Below, piece after piece: positions 1 to 7,853 of a stretch of 63,416 nt of DNA (position 1 is its first letter; every line of letters starts with the position of its first letter). Made by a program: the position numbers and the translations under genes. Source of the stretch: an uncultured Gemmiger sp. (GTDB taxonomy: Bacteria > Bacillota > Clostridia > Oscillospirales > Ruminococcaceae). The stretch covers positions 1 to 63,416 of the forward strand of contig CALXHO010000008.1 of assembly GCA_944388125.1 (NCBI GenBank), given 5' to 3'. Below the pieces are notes generated by a model. That model had not been told where the DNA came from. It made no database searches and saw only the letters and a list, made by a program, of their open reading frames with translations.

Positions 1-77
1 ATTGAAACCGCCGTGTACCGAACGGTACGCACGGTGGTGTGAGAGGACGGCGGCCAATCACCGCCTCCTACTCGATT
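1..77 (+). mobile_element. 3' end of a group II intron (domains V and VI)
   Basis: Positions 7-38 fold as domain V: arms ACCGCCGTG and CACGGTGGT (with a G-U pair), a two-base bulge at 29-30, and a GTACC/GGTAC upper helix with a GAAC loop. Positions 41-73 fold as domain VI: GAG/CTC base, AGGA/TCCT and GGCGG/CCGCC helices. A70 is a bulged adenosine 7 nt before the likely 3' splice site at about 77, the expected place of the lariat branch point. The reverse transcriptase part of the intron must lie left of the window. Known of the family: self-splicing retroelements. The exact 3' boundary is inferred. Confidence 0.8.
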
Positions 78-138
78 AACTGTCACCGGGGAGGAAACAT
101 TCTCCGGAATTTTCCGTAATTTATGGGGGAGGGCCGTC

Positions 139-1296
139 TCAGCGGCGGCGTACCAGCATGACGATGCAGATGAGCAGCAGCATGAGGGCCGCCGCGCCGA
201 TGACCAGCAGCACCGTCTCGAACACCTGCAGGCTGAACCCGCTCTGGATGCCCTGGGCGGCGCCGGAAAAGATCTCGGACACACTGGAGCCGCTGGAGGT
301 GGTGGAGGTCTCGCTGCCGTCGTTGGCGCTCAGGGCCGCGCTGGCGGCGTCCCCGTCCCCCATGGCGGAGAGGAACTCGGCCAGCATATCCCCGGCCATG
401 GTGACCATGCGGGTGTCGGCGTCGCTTTTCACCCGGTCGCCGTTCACCGCACCGGACAGATACTGGGCAAAGACCCGGCAGGCGCCCTGCAGGGGCACGG
501 CGGAATCCTCCGCGATGGTCCAGCCGTCGCTGACCCACATCTGGTTGAGGTAGAGCAGCAGCTGCATGCCGGTGTCCTGGGTGGCGGCCTGGTAGATCTC
601 ATCCCCGAAAGTGCTCACGTCCCCGGTGTTCACATCCCCGAAGGTCAGGGCAATGAACTGGTAGGCGCGGTCGTACTCGTTGGCAGAGCTGTAATAGTCC
701 CGGATGGTCTGGGCCAGGTCGGCCCCCTGGCTCAGCCTGGAACCGATGACCACCGCGTCCAGGTCGGCCCGCAGGTCGTCGCCCCCAAAGACCGAGTTGT
801 CGTCCTCAAAGGTGCCGCTCATCAAATCGGCATAGCCGGCGGCGTCGGAGGCCTGCCCCGCGTACTGCCGGGCCAGCTCCATGCAGTCGCCGCCCCAGCT
901 GCCCGCCACCGGCAGGCCCCGGTAGACCAGGTTGAGGGAGGCCAGCAGATGGCCGAAGTCCACGCTGCCCGCCGAGGTCTCCACGCTGCCCAGCCCCTGC
1001 AGCGAGACAAGATCCCCGTCCTGCTCCGCCACGTAGCTCTCAAAGCCGGCGTCGCGCACACCGGCGGTCACCTGCCAGATGCCGCTGTTGTACACGCCGG
1101 TGCGGGTGTAGGACAGGGTCAGCTCGATGGGGTCCAGGGACTGGCCGGAATTGTCCTGGGCATACTGCCCGGCCAGGGAATACAGCCGGGAAAGGCCGTC
1201 CATCACGGTGTCATAGTCCTCCGCCGCCACAGGCAGAGAAAATGCCGCCAGCAGCATCATTGCCGCCAGCAGGCCGATCAGACGCAGTCTTTTCAT
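139..1296 (-). CDS. exported protein of unknown function with C-terminal membrane anchor
   Basis: I do not recognise the family. The 385-residue protein starts with a signal peptide (MKRLRLIG, hydrophobic core, VAAED cleavage region near residue 25), continues as an acidic soluble domain of about 300 residues, has a Ser/Thr-rich stretch near 325-345, and ends in one transmembrane helix followed by RRR. It should therefore be displayed outside the membrane. The ATG at 1296 is preceded by GGAGG about 14 nt upstream; a GTG five codons earlier overlaps that GGAGG and is less likely. It is transcribed away from the ABC gene set that starts at 1537 and shares the intergenic region with it, so a link to that transporter is possible but unproven. 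Confidence 0.75.
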   Translation of the reverse strand: MKRLRLIGLLAAMMLLAAFSLPVAAEDYDTVMDGLSRLYSLAGQYAQDNSGQSLDPIELTLSYTRTGVYNSGIWQVTAGVRDAGFESYVAEQDGDLVSLQGLGSVETSAGSVDFGHLLASLNLVYRGLPVAGSWGGDCMELARQYAGQASDAAGYADLMSGTFEDDNSVFGGDDLRADLDAVVIGSRLSQGADLAQTIRDYYSSANEYDRAYQFIALTFGDVNTGDVSTFGDEIYQAATQDTGMQLLLYLNQMWVSDGWTIAEDSAVPLQGACRVFAQYLSGAVNGDRVKSDADTRMVTMAGDMLAEFLSAMGDGDAASAALSANDGSETSTTSSGSSVSEIFSGAAQGIQSGFSLQVFETVLLVIGAAALMLLLICIVMLVRRR

Positions 1297-1382
1297 CGGT
1301 TTGCCAAGCACCTCCGGTATCGCTCGAAAATCCGGGAGACAGCGCCCGGATCCTATGTCGAAAAATGGTCTGTAACTGATTT

Positions 1383-1412
1383 AGTATACCATAACAGGCC
1401 CCACGCTGTCAC
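1383..1412 (-). promoter_or_regulatory. promoter of the 139-1296 gene
   Basis: On the minus strand, -35 GTGACA (1407-1412) and -10 TATACT (1383-1388) are separated by 18 nt. They lie about 87 bases upstream of the ATG at 1296. Confidence 0.5.
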
Positions 1413-1415
1413 GTG

Positions 1416-1450
1416 AAATTTTTGCGTGAGAGAGTGGCTCTCAAAAATTT
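1416..1450. repeat. long dyad between divergent genes
   Basis: TGAGAG (1427-1432) and CTCTCA (1438-1443) are exact inverted arms around a 5-base loop. They are flanked by AAATTTTT on one side and AAAAATTT on the other, which extends the dyad. It lies between the divergent 139-1296 and 1537 genes, so it may be an operator or a hairpin at the start of the ABC transcript. No regulator gene lies beside it. Confidence 0.45.
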
Positions 1451-1536
1451 ACAAGCCCGGGCCTTTTGTTTGTGGGCGCGGCATGGTATGATAGAAGCTG
1501 AAACCATCGAAACCCGGCGAAAAAAGGAGGATGCCA

Positions 1537-2385
1537 ATGGCGCCGATCATCCGTACCGAGGGCCTGCGCAAGGTCTATGCGGTGGGCAAGGAGCGGGTCG
1601 TTGCCCTGGACAACGTGGACATCAGCGTGGAAAAGGGCGAGTTCTGCTGCATCGTGGGCCAGTCGGGCAGCGGCAAGTCCACCCTGCTCAACCAGCTGGC
1701 CGGGCTGGAAAAGCCCACCCGCGGCAAGGTCTTTATCGGCCGGCACGAGATCAGTGCCATGACCGAAAACGAGCTGGCGGCCTTCCGTCAGGCCCATCTG
1801 GGCTTCATCTTCCAGAGCTACAACCTGCTGCCCAGCATGACCGCCGCCGAAAACGTGGCCCTGCCCCTCATGTTCAAGGGCATGGGCCGCAGAGAGCGGC
1901 TGGCCCTGGCAAAAAAGGAACTGAAAAGCATGGGGCTGGCCTCCCGGGTCAACCATCTCCCCACCGAGATGAGCGGCGGCCAGCAGCAGCGGGTGGGCAT
2001 CGCCCGGGCCTTTGTCAGCCGGCCCAAGGTCATCTTTGCCGACGAGCCCACCGGCAACCTGGACAGCAAGACCTCCCGCCAGGTGCTTCTGCGCATGCTG
2101 GAAATGTCCAAAAAGGACCAGATCACCTTTGTCATGGTCACCCATGAACCATCCCTGGCCGCCTGTGCCGACCGGATCATCACCATCCTGGACGGCAGGG
2201 TGCAGAGCGATGTGGTCCCCCCGGAGGAGGAACGCCTGCGCCGCCGTCAGGCCCTGGCCGACGAGCTGGCCCGGGACGAGGCCGAGGAGGCCGCCCGCGC
2301 TGAGCAGGAAAATGCCGGCAGCGAAGCCCCCGATGCCCCGGCGGCCCGGCAAACGACATCCGCGGCGGACGCCGCAGCAAAATAA
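1537..2385 (+). CDS. ABC transporter ATP-binding protein, MacB/LolD type
   Basis: This 282-residue ATPase would power the FtsX-like permease encoded at 3780. Motifs are complete: Walker A GQSGSGKST (41-49), Q-loop Gln93, signature SGGQQ (146-150), Walker B VIFADE (165-170), followed by PTGNLDS, and H-loop His203. The FQSYNLLP and SGGQQQR wording is typical of MacB/LolD ATPases that drive mechanotransmission or protein and peptide export. A C-terminal extension of about 50 residues, rich in Ala and Glu, goes beyond the usual family length. An ATG at 1531 abuts GGAGG (1526-1530); the ATG at 1537 has proper spacing and was chosen. It is the first gene of a three-gene operon. Confidence 0.92.
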   Translation: MAPIIRTEGLRKVYAVGKERVVALDNVDISVEKGEFCCIVGQSGSGKSTLLNQLAGLEKPTRGKVFIGRHEISAMTENELAAFRQAHLGFIFQSYNLLPSMTAAENVALPLMFKGMGRRERLALAKKELKSMGLASRVNHLPTEMSGGQQQRVGIARAFVSRPKVIFADEPTGNLDSKTSRQVLLRMLEMSKKDQITFVMVTHEPSLAACADRIITILDGRVQSDVVPPEEERLRRRQALADELARDEAEEAARAEQENAGSEAPDAPAARQTTSAADAAAK

Positions 2386-2419
2386 ACCGGACGTACCATT
2401 TTGTAAGGAGGATCTCCCT

Positions 2420-3793
2420 GTGAAAACGACCTCACGTATTCTTTCCGTCGGCATGGCCCTGCTGCTTCTGGTCTGCCTGCTTGCCCTGCCCGCCTTTGCG
2501 GAGGACGGCGGTTCTTCGTCCACGAACGTTGACGACAATATCACGGAGAACGGCGTCTATGTCACCGCCGCCACCGTCACCGACCTGGCGGGCGGCGAGG
2601 TCACCACCGTGGAGCGGGACGACCATGTGAACATTGTGCTGCGGGTGGTGGACCACTCCTCGGCCAAGAACCACGTCACCGCCGACCAGATCGTCACCCG
2701 CATCAACTCCTCGGTGTTCCAGTACACCGGCACCGGCGAGATCAGCCAGCTCATTGAGGGCAATGACGACGCCGGCGACTATTACAGCTATGTGCTGCTG
2801 TTCCGGGATGTGATCTACGCCGGGGGCGGCAACAGCCTCAACATCGACCTGAGCTACCTGGATTCCTCCATGGCCATGCAGCAGTTCTCGGTGACCATCG
2901 GCCAGTGCGTGGACGAGGACCCCAAGACCCCCAATCTGGTCATGCGCCAGTCCAGCTACGGCAGCGACGCCGTGACCGCGGGCAATCCCTTCACCCTCAG
3001 CGTCACCGCCTACGCTACCGACGGCGATGAGTCCCTGTCCGACGTCATCGTGTCGGTCACCCTGCCCGACGGCATCACCCTCACCGGCGGCAGCCTGTCC
3101 GAATATGTGGGCACCATGTCCGCCAAGAGCACCCGGGACGTCTCCTTTGCGGTGCTGCCCTCCGCCTCCTTCACCGGCGGCGTGGCCAACATCACCGTCA
3201 ACATGACCGGCACCGGCACCGAGTCCGGCACCGCCGTCACCGGTTCCGGCACCATCTCGGTGCCCATCTCCCAGCCCGACCGCTTCGAGATCACCACCAT
3301 GGAACTGTCCGACACCATCTACGTGGGAGACACCACCTCGGTGACGGTGAACTTTGTCAACAAGGGCAAGAATCCCATCGCCAACCTGGAGGCCTCCATC
3401 TCGGGCGAGAACCTGGGGGTGGATGTCTCCCAGCAGTACATCGGCAACATTGCCGCCGGCACCGAGAACAGCGTGGACTTTGACCTGACCCCCCAGCAGG
3501 CGGGCGAGCGCGCGGGTACCATCACCCTGACCTACGAGGCCAACGACGGCACCACCAAGACCCTGACCCAGGACTTCACCGCCACCGTGCAGGACATGCC
3601 CGTCTATGACGATTCCATGATGATGGACCCCAGCATGATGGAGCCGGAACCCTCCGGCGGCATGCCGGTGTGGGGCATCGTGCTCATTGTGGTGGGCGTT
3701 GTGGTAGTGGTCGTCATCGTAGTGGCGGTCGTCCGCAAAAAGAAGAAGGCCGCCGCTCTCGCCAAGCTGGAGGACGGAGATGAAGATCTTTGA
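2420..3793 (+). CDS. exported CARDB/S-layer-like beta-repeat protein with C-terminal membrane anchor
   Basis: The 457-residue protein begins at a GTG with AAGGAGG at 2405-2411. It has a signal peptide ending at about residue 27 (LPAFA/ED). The body carries repeated beta-sandwich segments of the type found in COG1361/CARDB proteins, with phrases such as NPFTLSVTAYATDGDESLSD and YVGDTTSVTVNFVNKGKNPI. A Met/Pro-rich linker is followed by one Val-rich transmembrane helix and a KKKK tail. It sits between an ABC ATPase and its permease and overlaps the permease start by 14 nt, so it is probably an extracytoplasmic partner of the transporter. A larger paralogue occupies the same operon position at 57595-59469. 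The precise ligand is unknown. Confidence 0.8.
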   Translation: MKTTSRILSVGMALLLLVCLLALPAFAEDGGSSSTNVDDNITENGVYVTAATVTDLAGGEVTTVERDDHVNIVLRVVDHSSAKNHVTADQIVTRINSSVFQYTGTGEISQLIEGNDDAGDYYSYVLLFRDVIYAGGGNSLNIDLSYLDSSMAMQQFSVTIGQCVDEDPKTPNLVMRQSSYGSDAVTAGNPFTLSVTAYATDGDESLSDVIVSVTLPDGITLTGGSLSEYVGTMSAKSTRDVSFAVLPSASFTGGVANITVNMTGTGTESGTAVTGSGTISVPISQPDRFEITTMELSDTIYVGDTTSVTVNFVNKGKNPIANLEASISGENLGVDVSQQYIGNIAAGTENSVDFDLTPQQAGERAGTITLTYEANDGTTKTLTQDFTATVQDMPVYDDSMMMDPSMMEPEPSGGMPVWGIVLIVVGVVVVVVIVVAVVRKKKKAAALAKLEDGDEDL

Positions 3794-5252
3794 TCTGATC
3801 GCGCTTTCGGCGCGGAACCTTTCCCGCCGCAAAGGCCGCACGGCCCTGACGGTCATCGGCGTGGCGGTGGGTACCTGCCTGATCATTGTCATGATCAGCT
3901 TCGGCATCGCCATGAACCAGGCCAACGAGGCCATGCTGGCCAGCTGGGGCGACCTGACCCAGATCCAGGTGTACGGCAACGGCACCGTGTATTATTCGGG
4001 GTCGGGGGGCTCGGTGGCGGTGGGCTCGGCGGCGGTGGGCGGCGACGATCAGCCCGCCGTCCTCAACGACGAGATGATCGCCACCTTTACCAAGATGGAC
4101 CATGTGGTGGCGGCCACTCCCTTCTATCAGGCCTACTCCCTCAACGGGACCATCACGGCGGGCAGGGGGGACCGGTATTCCTCCTCTCTGGGCAATGCCG
4201 TGGGCGTCTACGCCAGCGCCATGGAGCCCATGGGCTTCACCCTGGCCAGCGGCGACTGGATGACCGACACCGGCAGCTATGGCCGGGATGTCATCCCCGT
4301 CATGGTCTGCGAGCAGACCGGCTATAACTTTGAGGACACCCGCAAGAGCTACAATTCCTCCAAGCGGTACCGCTGGTACGGCCAGACCGACGCGGCGGGC
4401 AATCTGCTGGAGCCCTTTGTGGACGTGAACAAGGAGGACATGACCCTTACCCTGTCCAACGGCGATGCCGAGAACCCCAAGACCAAGAGCTGGAAGCTCA
4501 AGGTGGTGGGCAGCATCAACCCCGACACCGCCAAGGGCTGGTGGACCCAGAGCAGCTTTATCCTGCGCATCCAGGACGTGAAGATGCTCCAGGAGGAGTA
4601 CAAGGATCTGGCGGGCAGCAATGCCTCCCCCTACGGCACCGACACCACCAGCTATGACCAGGTCTACGTCAAGGTGGACGACATGGACAACGTGGAGGAG
4701 GTGGACCAGGCCATCCAGGACCTGGGCTTCAGCACCTACTCCATGACCCAGCAGCGGGAAGCCATGCAGAAGCAGGTCTCCCAGCTCATGCTGATCCTGG
4801 GCTGCCTGGCGGCCTTCAGCCTGCTGGTGGCGGCGCTGAACATTATCAACACCATGACCATGGCCATCTATGAGCGCACCCGGGAGATCGGCATCATGAA
4901 GGTGCTGGGCTGCGCCCTGGGCAAGATCCGCCTGATGTTTTTGATCGAGAGCGGCTTCATCGGCCTGATCGGCGGCGTCACCGGGTCGGTGGTCAGCCTG
5001 CTCATCAGCTTTGTGCTCAACAACCTCACCCTCATCATGGCCGTCCTGGGCGGCAGCGGGGGCGGGGGCGGCATCTCCGACATGATGAGCATGATGGGCT
5101 ACTACGGCACGGGTTCCGCCGTGTCGGTGGTGCCCCCCTGGCTGGTGCTGCTGGCCCTGGCTTTCGCCACCCTCATCGGCCTGGTGGCAGGCATCCTGCC
5201 CGCCGCCCGGGCCACCAAGATCAGCGCCCTGGAGGCAATACGACACGAATAA
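3780..5252 (+). CDS. ABC transporter permease, FtsX/MacB family
   Basis: The 490-residue permease has the MacB layout: a cytoplasmic start (NLSRRKGRTALTVIGVAVGT), the first membrane helix at about 15-40, a large extracytoplasmic domain of about 290 residues, then three C-terminal helices. The segment IYERTREIGIMKVLGC is the conserved cytoplasmic loop of FtsX-like permeases. A Gly-rich stretch (about residues 423-430) lies in the last outer loop. The start codon overlaps the end of the beta-repeat gene, so translation is coupled. It should form the dimeric core with the ATPase encoded at 1537. The substrate cannot be read from the sequence. Confidence 0.9.
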   Translation: MKIFDLIALSARNLSRRKGRTALTVIGVAVGTCLIIVMISFGIAMNQANEAMLASWGDLTQIQVYGNGTVYYSGSGGSVAVGSAAVGGDDQPAVLNDEMIATFTKMDHVVAATPFYQAYSLNGTITAGRGDRYSSSLGNAVGVYASAMEPMGFTLASGDWMTDTGSYGRDVIPVMVCEQTGYNFEDTRKSYNSSKRYRWYGQTDAAGNLLEPFVDVNKEDMTLTLSNGDAENPKTKSWKLKVVGSINPDTAKGWWTQSSFILRIQDVKMLQEEYKDLAGSNASPYGTDTTSYDQVYVKVDDMDNVEEVDQAIQDLGFSTYSMTQQREAMQKQVSQLMLILGCLAAFSLLVAALNIINTMTMAIYERTREIGIMKVLGCALGKIRLMFLIESGFIGLIGGVTGSVVSLLISFVLNNLTLIMAVLGGSGGGGGISDMMSMMGYYGTGSAVSVVPPWLVLLALAFATLIGLVAGILPAARATKISALEAIRHE

Positions 5253-5276
5253 AACGGGTAAATAATACAAAATGGA

Positions 5277-5322
5277 AAATCCCCCGGGCCCTCCCAAAGC
5301 GGAGTGGTCCCGGGGGATTTTT
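5277..5322 (+). terminator. terminator of the first ABC operon
   Basis: AATCCCCCGGG and CCCGGGGGATT form a strong stem with a 20-nt loop, followed by TTTTT. It lies 25 bases after the permease stop. Confidence 0.85.
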
Positions 5323-5366
5323 ATGTATGCCGCTGCCTGCCGGAAAGCGGGCAAGGTGCGCGGCCC

Positions 5367-5732
5367 TTACCGGTCCTTGGTGAACTCGTAGAGCAGCGAG
5401 TTGAGGATGTCCAGCTGACGGGGGGTGAGGGTGCGGGCGCCGTGGGGGTTGGGGCTCTGCAGCTCCACCACAATGGTCTGCACCAGGCTGCGCTGGGCGT
5501 CGGACAGGCCCTCGGTGGGGATCATCTCCCGCTTTTCCACCCCCGCCAGATAGTCCAGGGAAACCCCGTACAGCGCCGCCAGGCTGGTCAGCACGTCCAG
5601 CGGCGGCGTGCGCAGGTTGGCCTCATAGCTGCTGATGACCGACTTGGCCTTGTTCACCTTGCGGCCCAGAGCCTCCTGGGACCAGCCCTTTGCCTTGCGC
5701 AGCGCCTGCAGCCGCGCCCCCATATCATACAT
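5367..5732 (-). CDS. XRE-family helix-turn-helix regulator
   Basis: The 121-residue protein has an N-terminal HTH_3 domain at about residues 7-60 (RLQALRKAKGWSQEALGRKV, then KSVISSYEANLRTPPLDVLTSLA), typical of XRE/Cro-type DNA-binding proteins. The C-terminal 60 residues are not a recognised sensor domain. The ATG at 5732 has GGGAGG with 8 nt spacing. The gene diverges from the winged-helix gene at 5987, with overlapping promoter elements between them, so it may control itself and that neighbour. Confidence 0.85.
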   Translation of the reverse strand: MYDMGARLQALRKAKGWSQEALGRKVNKAKSVISSYEANLRTPPLDVLTSLAALYGVSLDYLAGVEKREMIPTEGLSDAQRSLVQTIVVELQSPNPHGARTLTPRQLDILNSLLYEFTKDR

Positions 5733-5776
5733 ACCGGCATCCTCCCCGCAACAGTTGTTACAAGTAGTCTACCGTA

Positions 5777-5817
5777 TTGACGTTCTATAAATGCTGACTT
5801 ATAATAGATAATGTCAA
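5777..5817 (+). promoter_or_regulatory. divergent promoter region: promoter of the winged-helix gene
   Basis: On the plus strand, TTGACG (5777-5782), a 17-nt spacer and TATAAT (5800-5805) make a near-consensus promoter for the gene at 5987. On the minus strand TTGACA is read from 5817 to 5812. The two -35-like elements face each other as an inverted repeat, suiting mutual control of the divergent XRE and winged-helix genes. Confidence 0.75.
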
Positions 5818-5986
5818 CTGATACAGAACAAAATGCCGGGAAAACAGGAAAATTTCCACCCGGATGAAACAAAATCCCGCCTGCGGGACACAAATAAAAA
5901 GAGGGCGTTTCCGGCGGGGCATCCGCCCGGAGGACAGGCAAACAGGCAGGGCCCGGCCCAGGAACCCTGCCGGAAAGGACAGCACC

Positions 5987-6310
5987 ATGATGGAGCCCCG
6001 GACCCGGTATCCGGTGCAGACCGGAAACCGGCTGTTGTATAAAAATATCGAACTGGACCCGGGGACGGGCCGGGTTTTGCGGGACGGTGTCCCGGTGACC
6101 CTCTCTCCCAAGGAGCGGTGCCTGCTGGCCTTTCTGCTGACCCACCGGGGGCAGGCCTTCACCCGGGAGGAGCTGCTGGCCTGCGTGTGGGGCGTGACCT
6201 CACCCCAGCGCACCCGCACGGTGGACATGCACATCCGCCAGCTGCGGCGCAAGCTGGGGCCGGAACTGGACATTGTCACGGTGTTCAAGGTGGGGTACCG
6301 TCTCAACTGA
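5987..6310 (+). CDS. stand-alone OmpR-type winged-helix DNA-binding protein
   Basis: The 107-residue protein consists almost wholly of a Trans_reg_C winged helix: the segment LSPKERCLLAFLLTHRGQAF, the recognition region RTVDMHIRQLRRKLG and the C-terminal VFKVGYRLN hairpin match the effector domain of OmpR/PhoB regulators. The receiver domain that normally precedes it is absent, and only about 20 residues come before the wing domain. It therefore cannot be phosphorylated in the normal way and may act constitutively or by protein contact. AAAGGA at 5974-5979 supports the ATG at 5987; a second ATG follows directly. A plus-strand promoter ends at 5805, giving a leader of about 175 nt. Confidence 0.85.
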   Translation: MMEPRTRYPVQTGNRLLYKNIELDPGTGRVLRDGVPVTLSPKERCLLAFLLTHRGQAFTREELLACVWGVTSPQRTRTVDMHIRQLRRKLGPELDIVTVFKVGYRLN

Positions 6311-6379
6311 AATTGTTCCCGCGGGACGGGCGGCAAAAGGGCCTGCCGGGCGGGGAAAAGGGAAGAAGGACAAAACAAA

Positions 6380-6411
6380 ACGCGGTGCGGAGAAGCTTCT
6401 CCGCACCGCGT
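6380..6411. terminator. perfect 32-bp palindrome, terminator between convergent genes
   Basis: ACGCGGTGCGGAGAAG is followed directly by its reverse complement, centred on AAGCTT. On the minus strand it is followed by TTTTGTTTTG, so it should stop ferredoxin transcription; it may also stop the convergent winged-helix transcript. Confidence 0.75.
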
Positions 6412-6429
6412 CCGGGTTTAAAAAACCAA

Positions 6430-6597
6430 TTACTCAGCCTTGATTGCGCCGGTGGGGCAGACGCCCTCGCAAGCGCCGCAGTCCACGCAGGAAGACGCGT
6501 CGACCTCAGCCTTGTCGCCCAGAGTGATAGCGCCAACGGGGCAAGTGTCAACACAAGCGCCGCAAGCAACGCACTCGTCGGTAACCATATGAGCCAT
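6430..6597 (-). CDS. 2[4Fe-4S] ferredoxin
   Basis: This 55-residue clostridial-type ferredoxin carries low-potential electrons between redox enzymes in the cytoplasm. Two cluster motifs are intact: [12 protein letters not shown] and [12 protein letters not shown]. Each supplies three Cys to one cluster and the fourth Cys to the other. The ATG at 6597 has AAGGAG at good distance; the longer upstream reading lacks a ribosome site. The gene is alone between its own promoter (6714-6742) and a palindromic terminator, so it is monocistronic. Partner enzymes are not encoded nearby. Confidence 0.95.
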   Translation of the reverse strand: MAHMVTDECVACGACVDTCPVGAITLGDKAEVDASSCVDCGACEGVCPTGAIKAE

Positions 6598-6713
6598 CGT
6601 GAAACTCCTTATCTCCGTGCTGATTGAATTTGCCTCCGGCACCCTGCACGGCCGGCAGTCCGGCGGCCAGCAAGCATTGGGGGCTGTTAGACGCGCCCTA
6701 CTTGTTTAGAGAT

Positions 6714-6742
6714 ATTGTACCATCCCACCGCCCGGTTTGCAA
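6714..6742 (-). promoter_or_regulatory. ferredoxin promoter
   Basis: On the minus strand, TTGCAA (6737-6742), 17 nt, TACAAT (6714-6719). A leader of about 110 nt with a GC-rich GGCCGCC/GGCCGG segment precedes the ferredoxin ATG. Confidence 0.65.
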
Positions 6743-6769
6743 GACCAAAGCGGTAAAACGTGCGGAAAG

Positions 6770-7828
6770 TTATTCCTCGCCGGGTTCCGTGGCAGGGGCC
6801 GCCGGGACAGGCGCTTCCGGGGCGGCGCTGCGGGGCTGCTGGCCGGCGCGGGGGCCGGGTTTGCCGGCCTCTGCGGCCGTTTCCCGGGGCTTGCCGCCCT
6901 TGGCGTCGCTGTCCCTGGCAGGGGTCTTGCCGCCCTCCCTGGAGGCCTCTTTGGCCGTCTCCTTGCCGTTCTCCTTGGGGGCGGCTTCCTTGCTGCCCTC
7001 GCCGGATTTGCGGCCCCGGCGTCCGCCCCGCAGGTAGACGCACTCCTCCCGCTTGTAATACTTGGGGGCCAGGCTCTCCACCGTGCTGCGCACCTTGAGC
7101 ATGCCCGAGATGACGTTGACCTCCTGCACCACGCCCTCGCCGTCGGGGGTGCGCACCGTGCTGCCCACCGGCGGGGTGATGGAGTTGAGGTACTCGTAGC
7201 TCTTCTGCTCATAGCCCAGGCAGCACATCAGCCGCCCGCAGGCGCCGCTGATCTTGGTGGGGTTGAGGGAGAGGCCCTGTTCCTTGGCCATCTTGATGGA
7301 GACAGGCTGGAAGTTCTTGAGGAACCGGCTGCAGCAGAAGGGCTGGCCGCACATGCCCAGGCCGCCCTTCATCTTGCTCTCGTCCCGGACGCCGATCTGG
7401 CGCAGCTCGATGCGGGTGTGGAAGTGGGAGGCCAGATCCTTGACCAGCTCCCGGAAATCCACCCGGTTGTCCGCCGTAAAGTAGAAGATCAGCTTGCTGC
7501 GGTCCAGGGTGTACTCCGCCTCCACCAGCTTCATTTCCAGACCGTGGGCGGCAATGCGCTGCTCGCAGACGCGGTAGGCGTTGCGCTCGTCGGCGCGGTT
7601 CTGGTGCATGCGGCGGACGTCCACCCCGTCGGCCATGCGGATGACCGGCTTGAGTTCCTTGTTGAAGCCGTTGGAGGAGACCTCGTGCACCCCGCGCACG
7701 ACCTCGCCGCACTCGGTGCCCCGGGCGGTCTCCACAATGACGTAGTCCCCCCGGTGGATCTCCATGGTGCCGGGGTCAAAGTAGTACACCCGGCCGCTCT
7801 CCTTGAATTTGACAGAAATGACTTTCAT
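6770..7828 (-). CDS. PSP1 domain protein, YaaT family
   Basis: The first 265 residues or so match the PSP1/YaaT family: an N-terminal beta-rich part (KVISVKFKESGRVYYFDPGT) and the Cys-rich signatures GMCGQPFCCSRFL and GRLMCCLGYE. In Bacillus, YaaT belongs to the RicA/RicF/RicT complex, which carries Fe-S clusters and affects RNase Y and sporulation phosphorelay. After the conserved core comes a tail of about 85 residues rich in Lys, Glu, Pro, Gly and Ala, predicted to be disordered and unusual for YaaT. The ATG at 7828 has AAGGA 9 nt upstream. It follows holB after 25 bp, the usual Firmicute order darA-holB-yaaT. Confidence 0.9.
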   Translation of the reverse strand: MKVISVKFKESGRVYYFDPGTMEIHRGDYVIVETARGTECGEVVRGVHEVSSNGFNKELKPVIRMADGVDVRRMHQNRADERNAYRVCEQRIAAHGLEMKLVEAEYTLDRSKLIFYFTADNRVDFRELVKDLASHFHTRIELRQIGVRDESKMKGGLGMCGQPFCCSRFLKNFQPVSIKMAKEQGLSLNPTKISGACGRLMCCLGYEQKSYEYLNSITPPVGSTVRTPDGEGVVQEVNVISGMLKVRSTVESLAPKYYKREECVYLRGGRRGRKSGEGSKEAAPKENGKETAKEASREGGKTPARDSDAKGGKPRETAAEAGKPGPRAGQQPRSAAPEAPVPAAPATEPGEE

Positions 7829-7853
7829 CTTTTGCGTTCCTTTTGTCTTGTGA

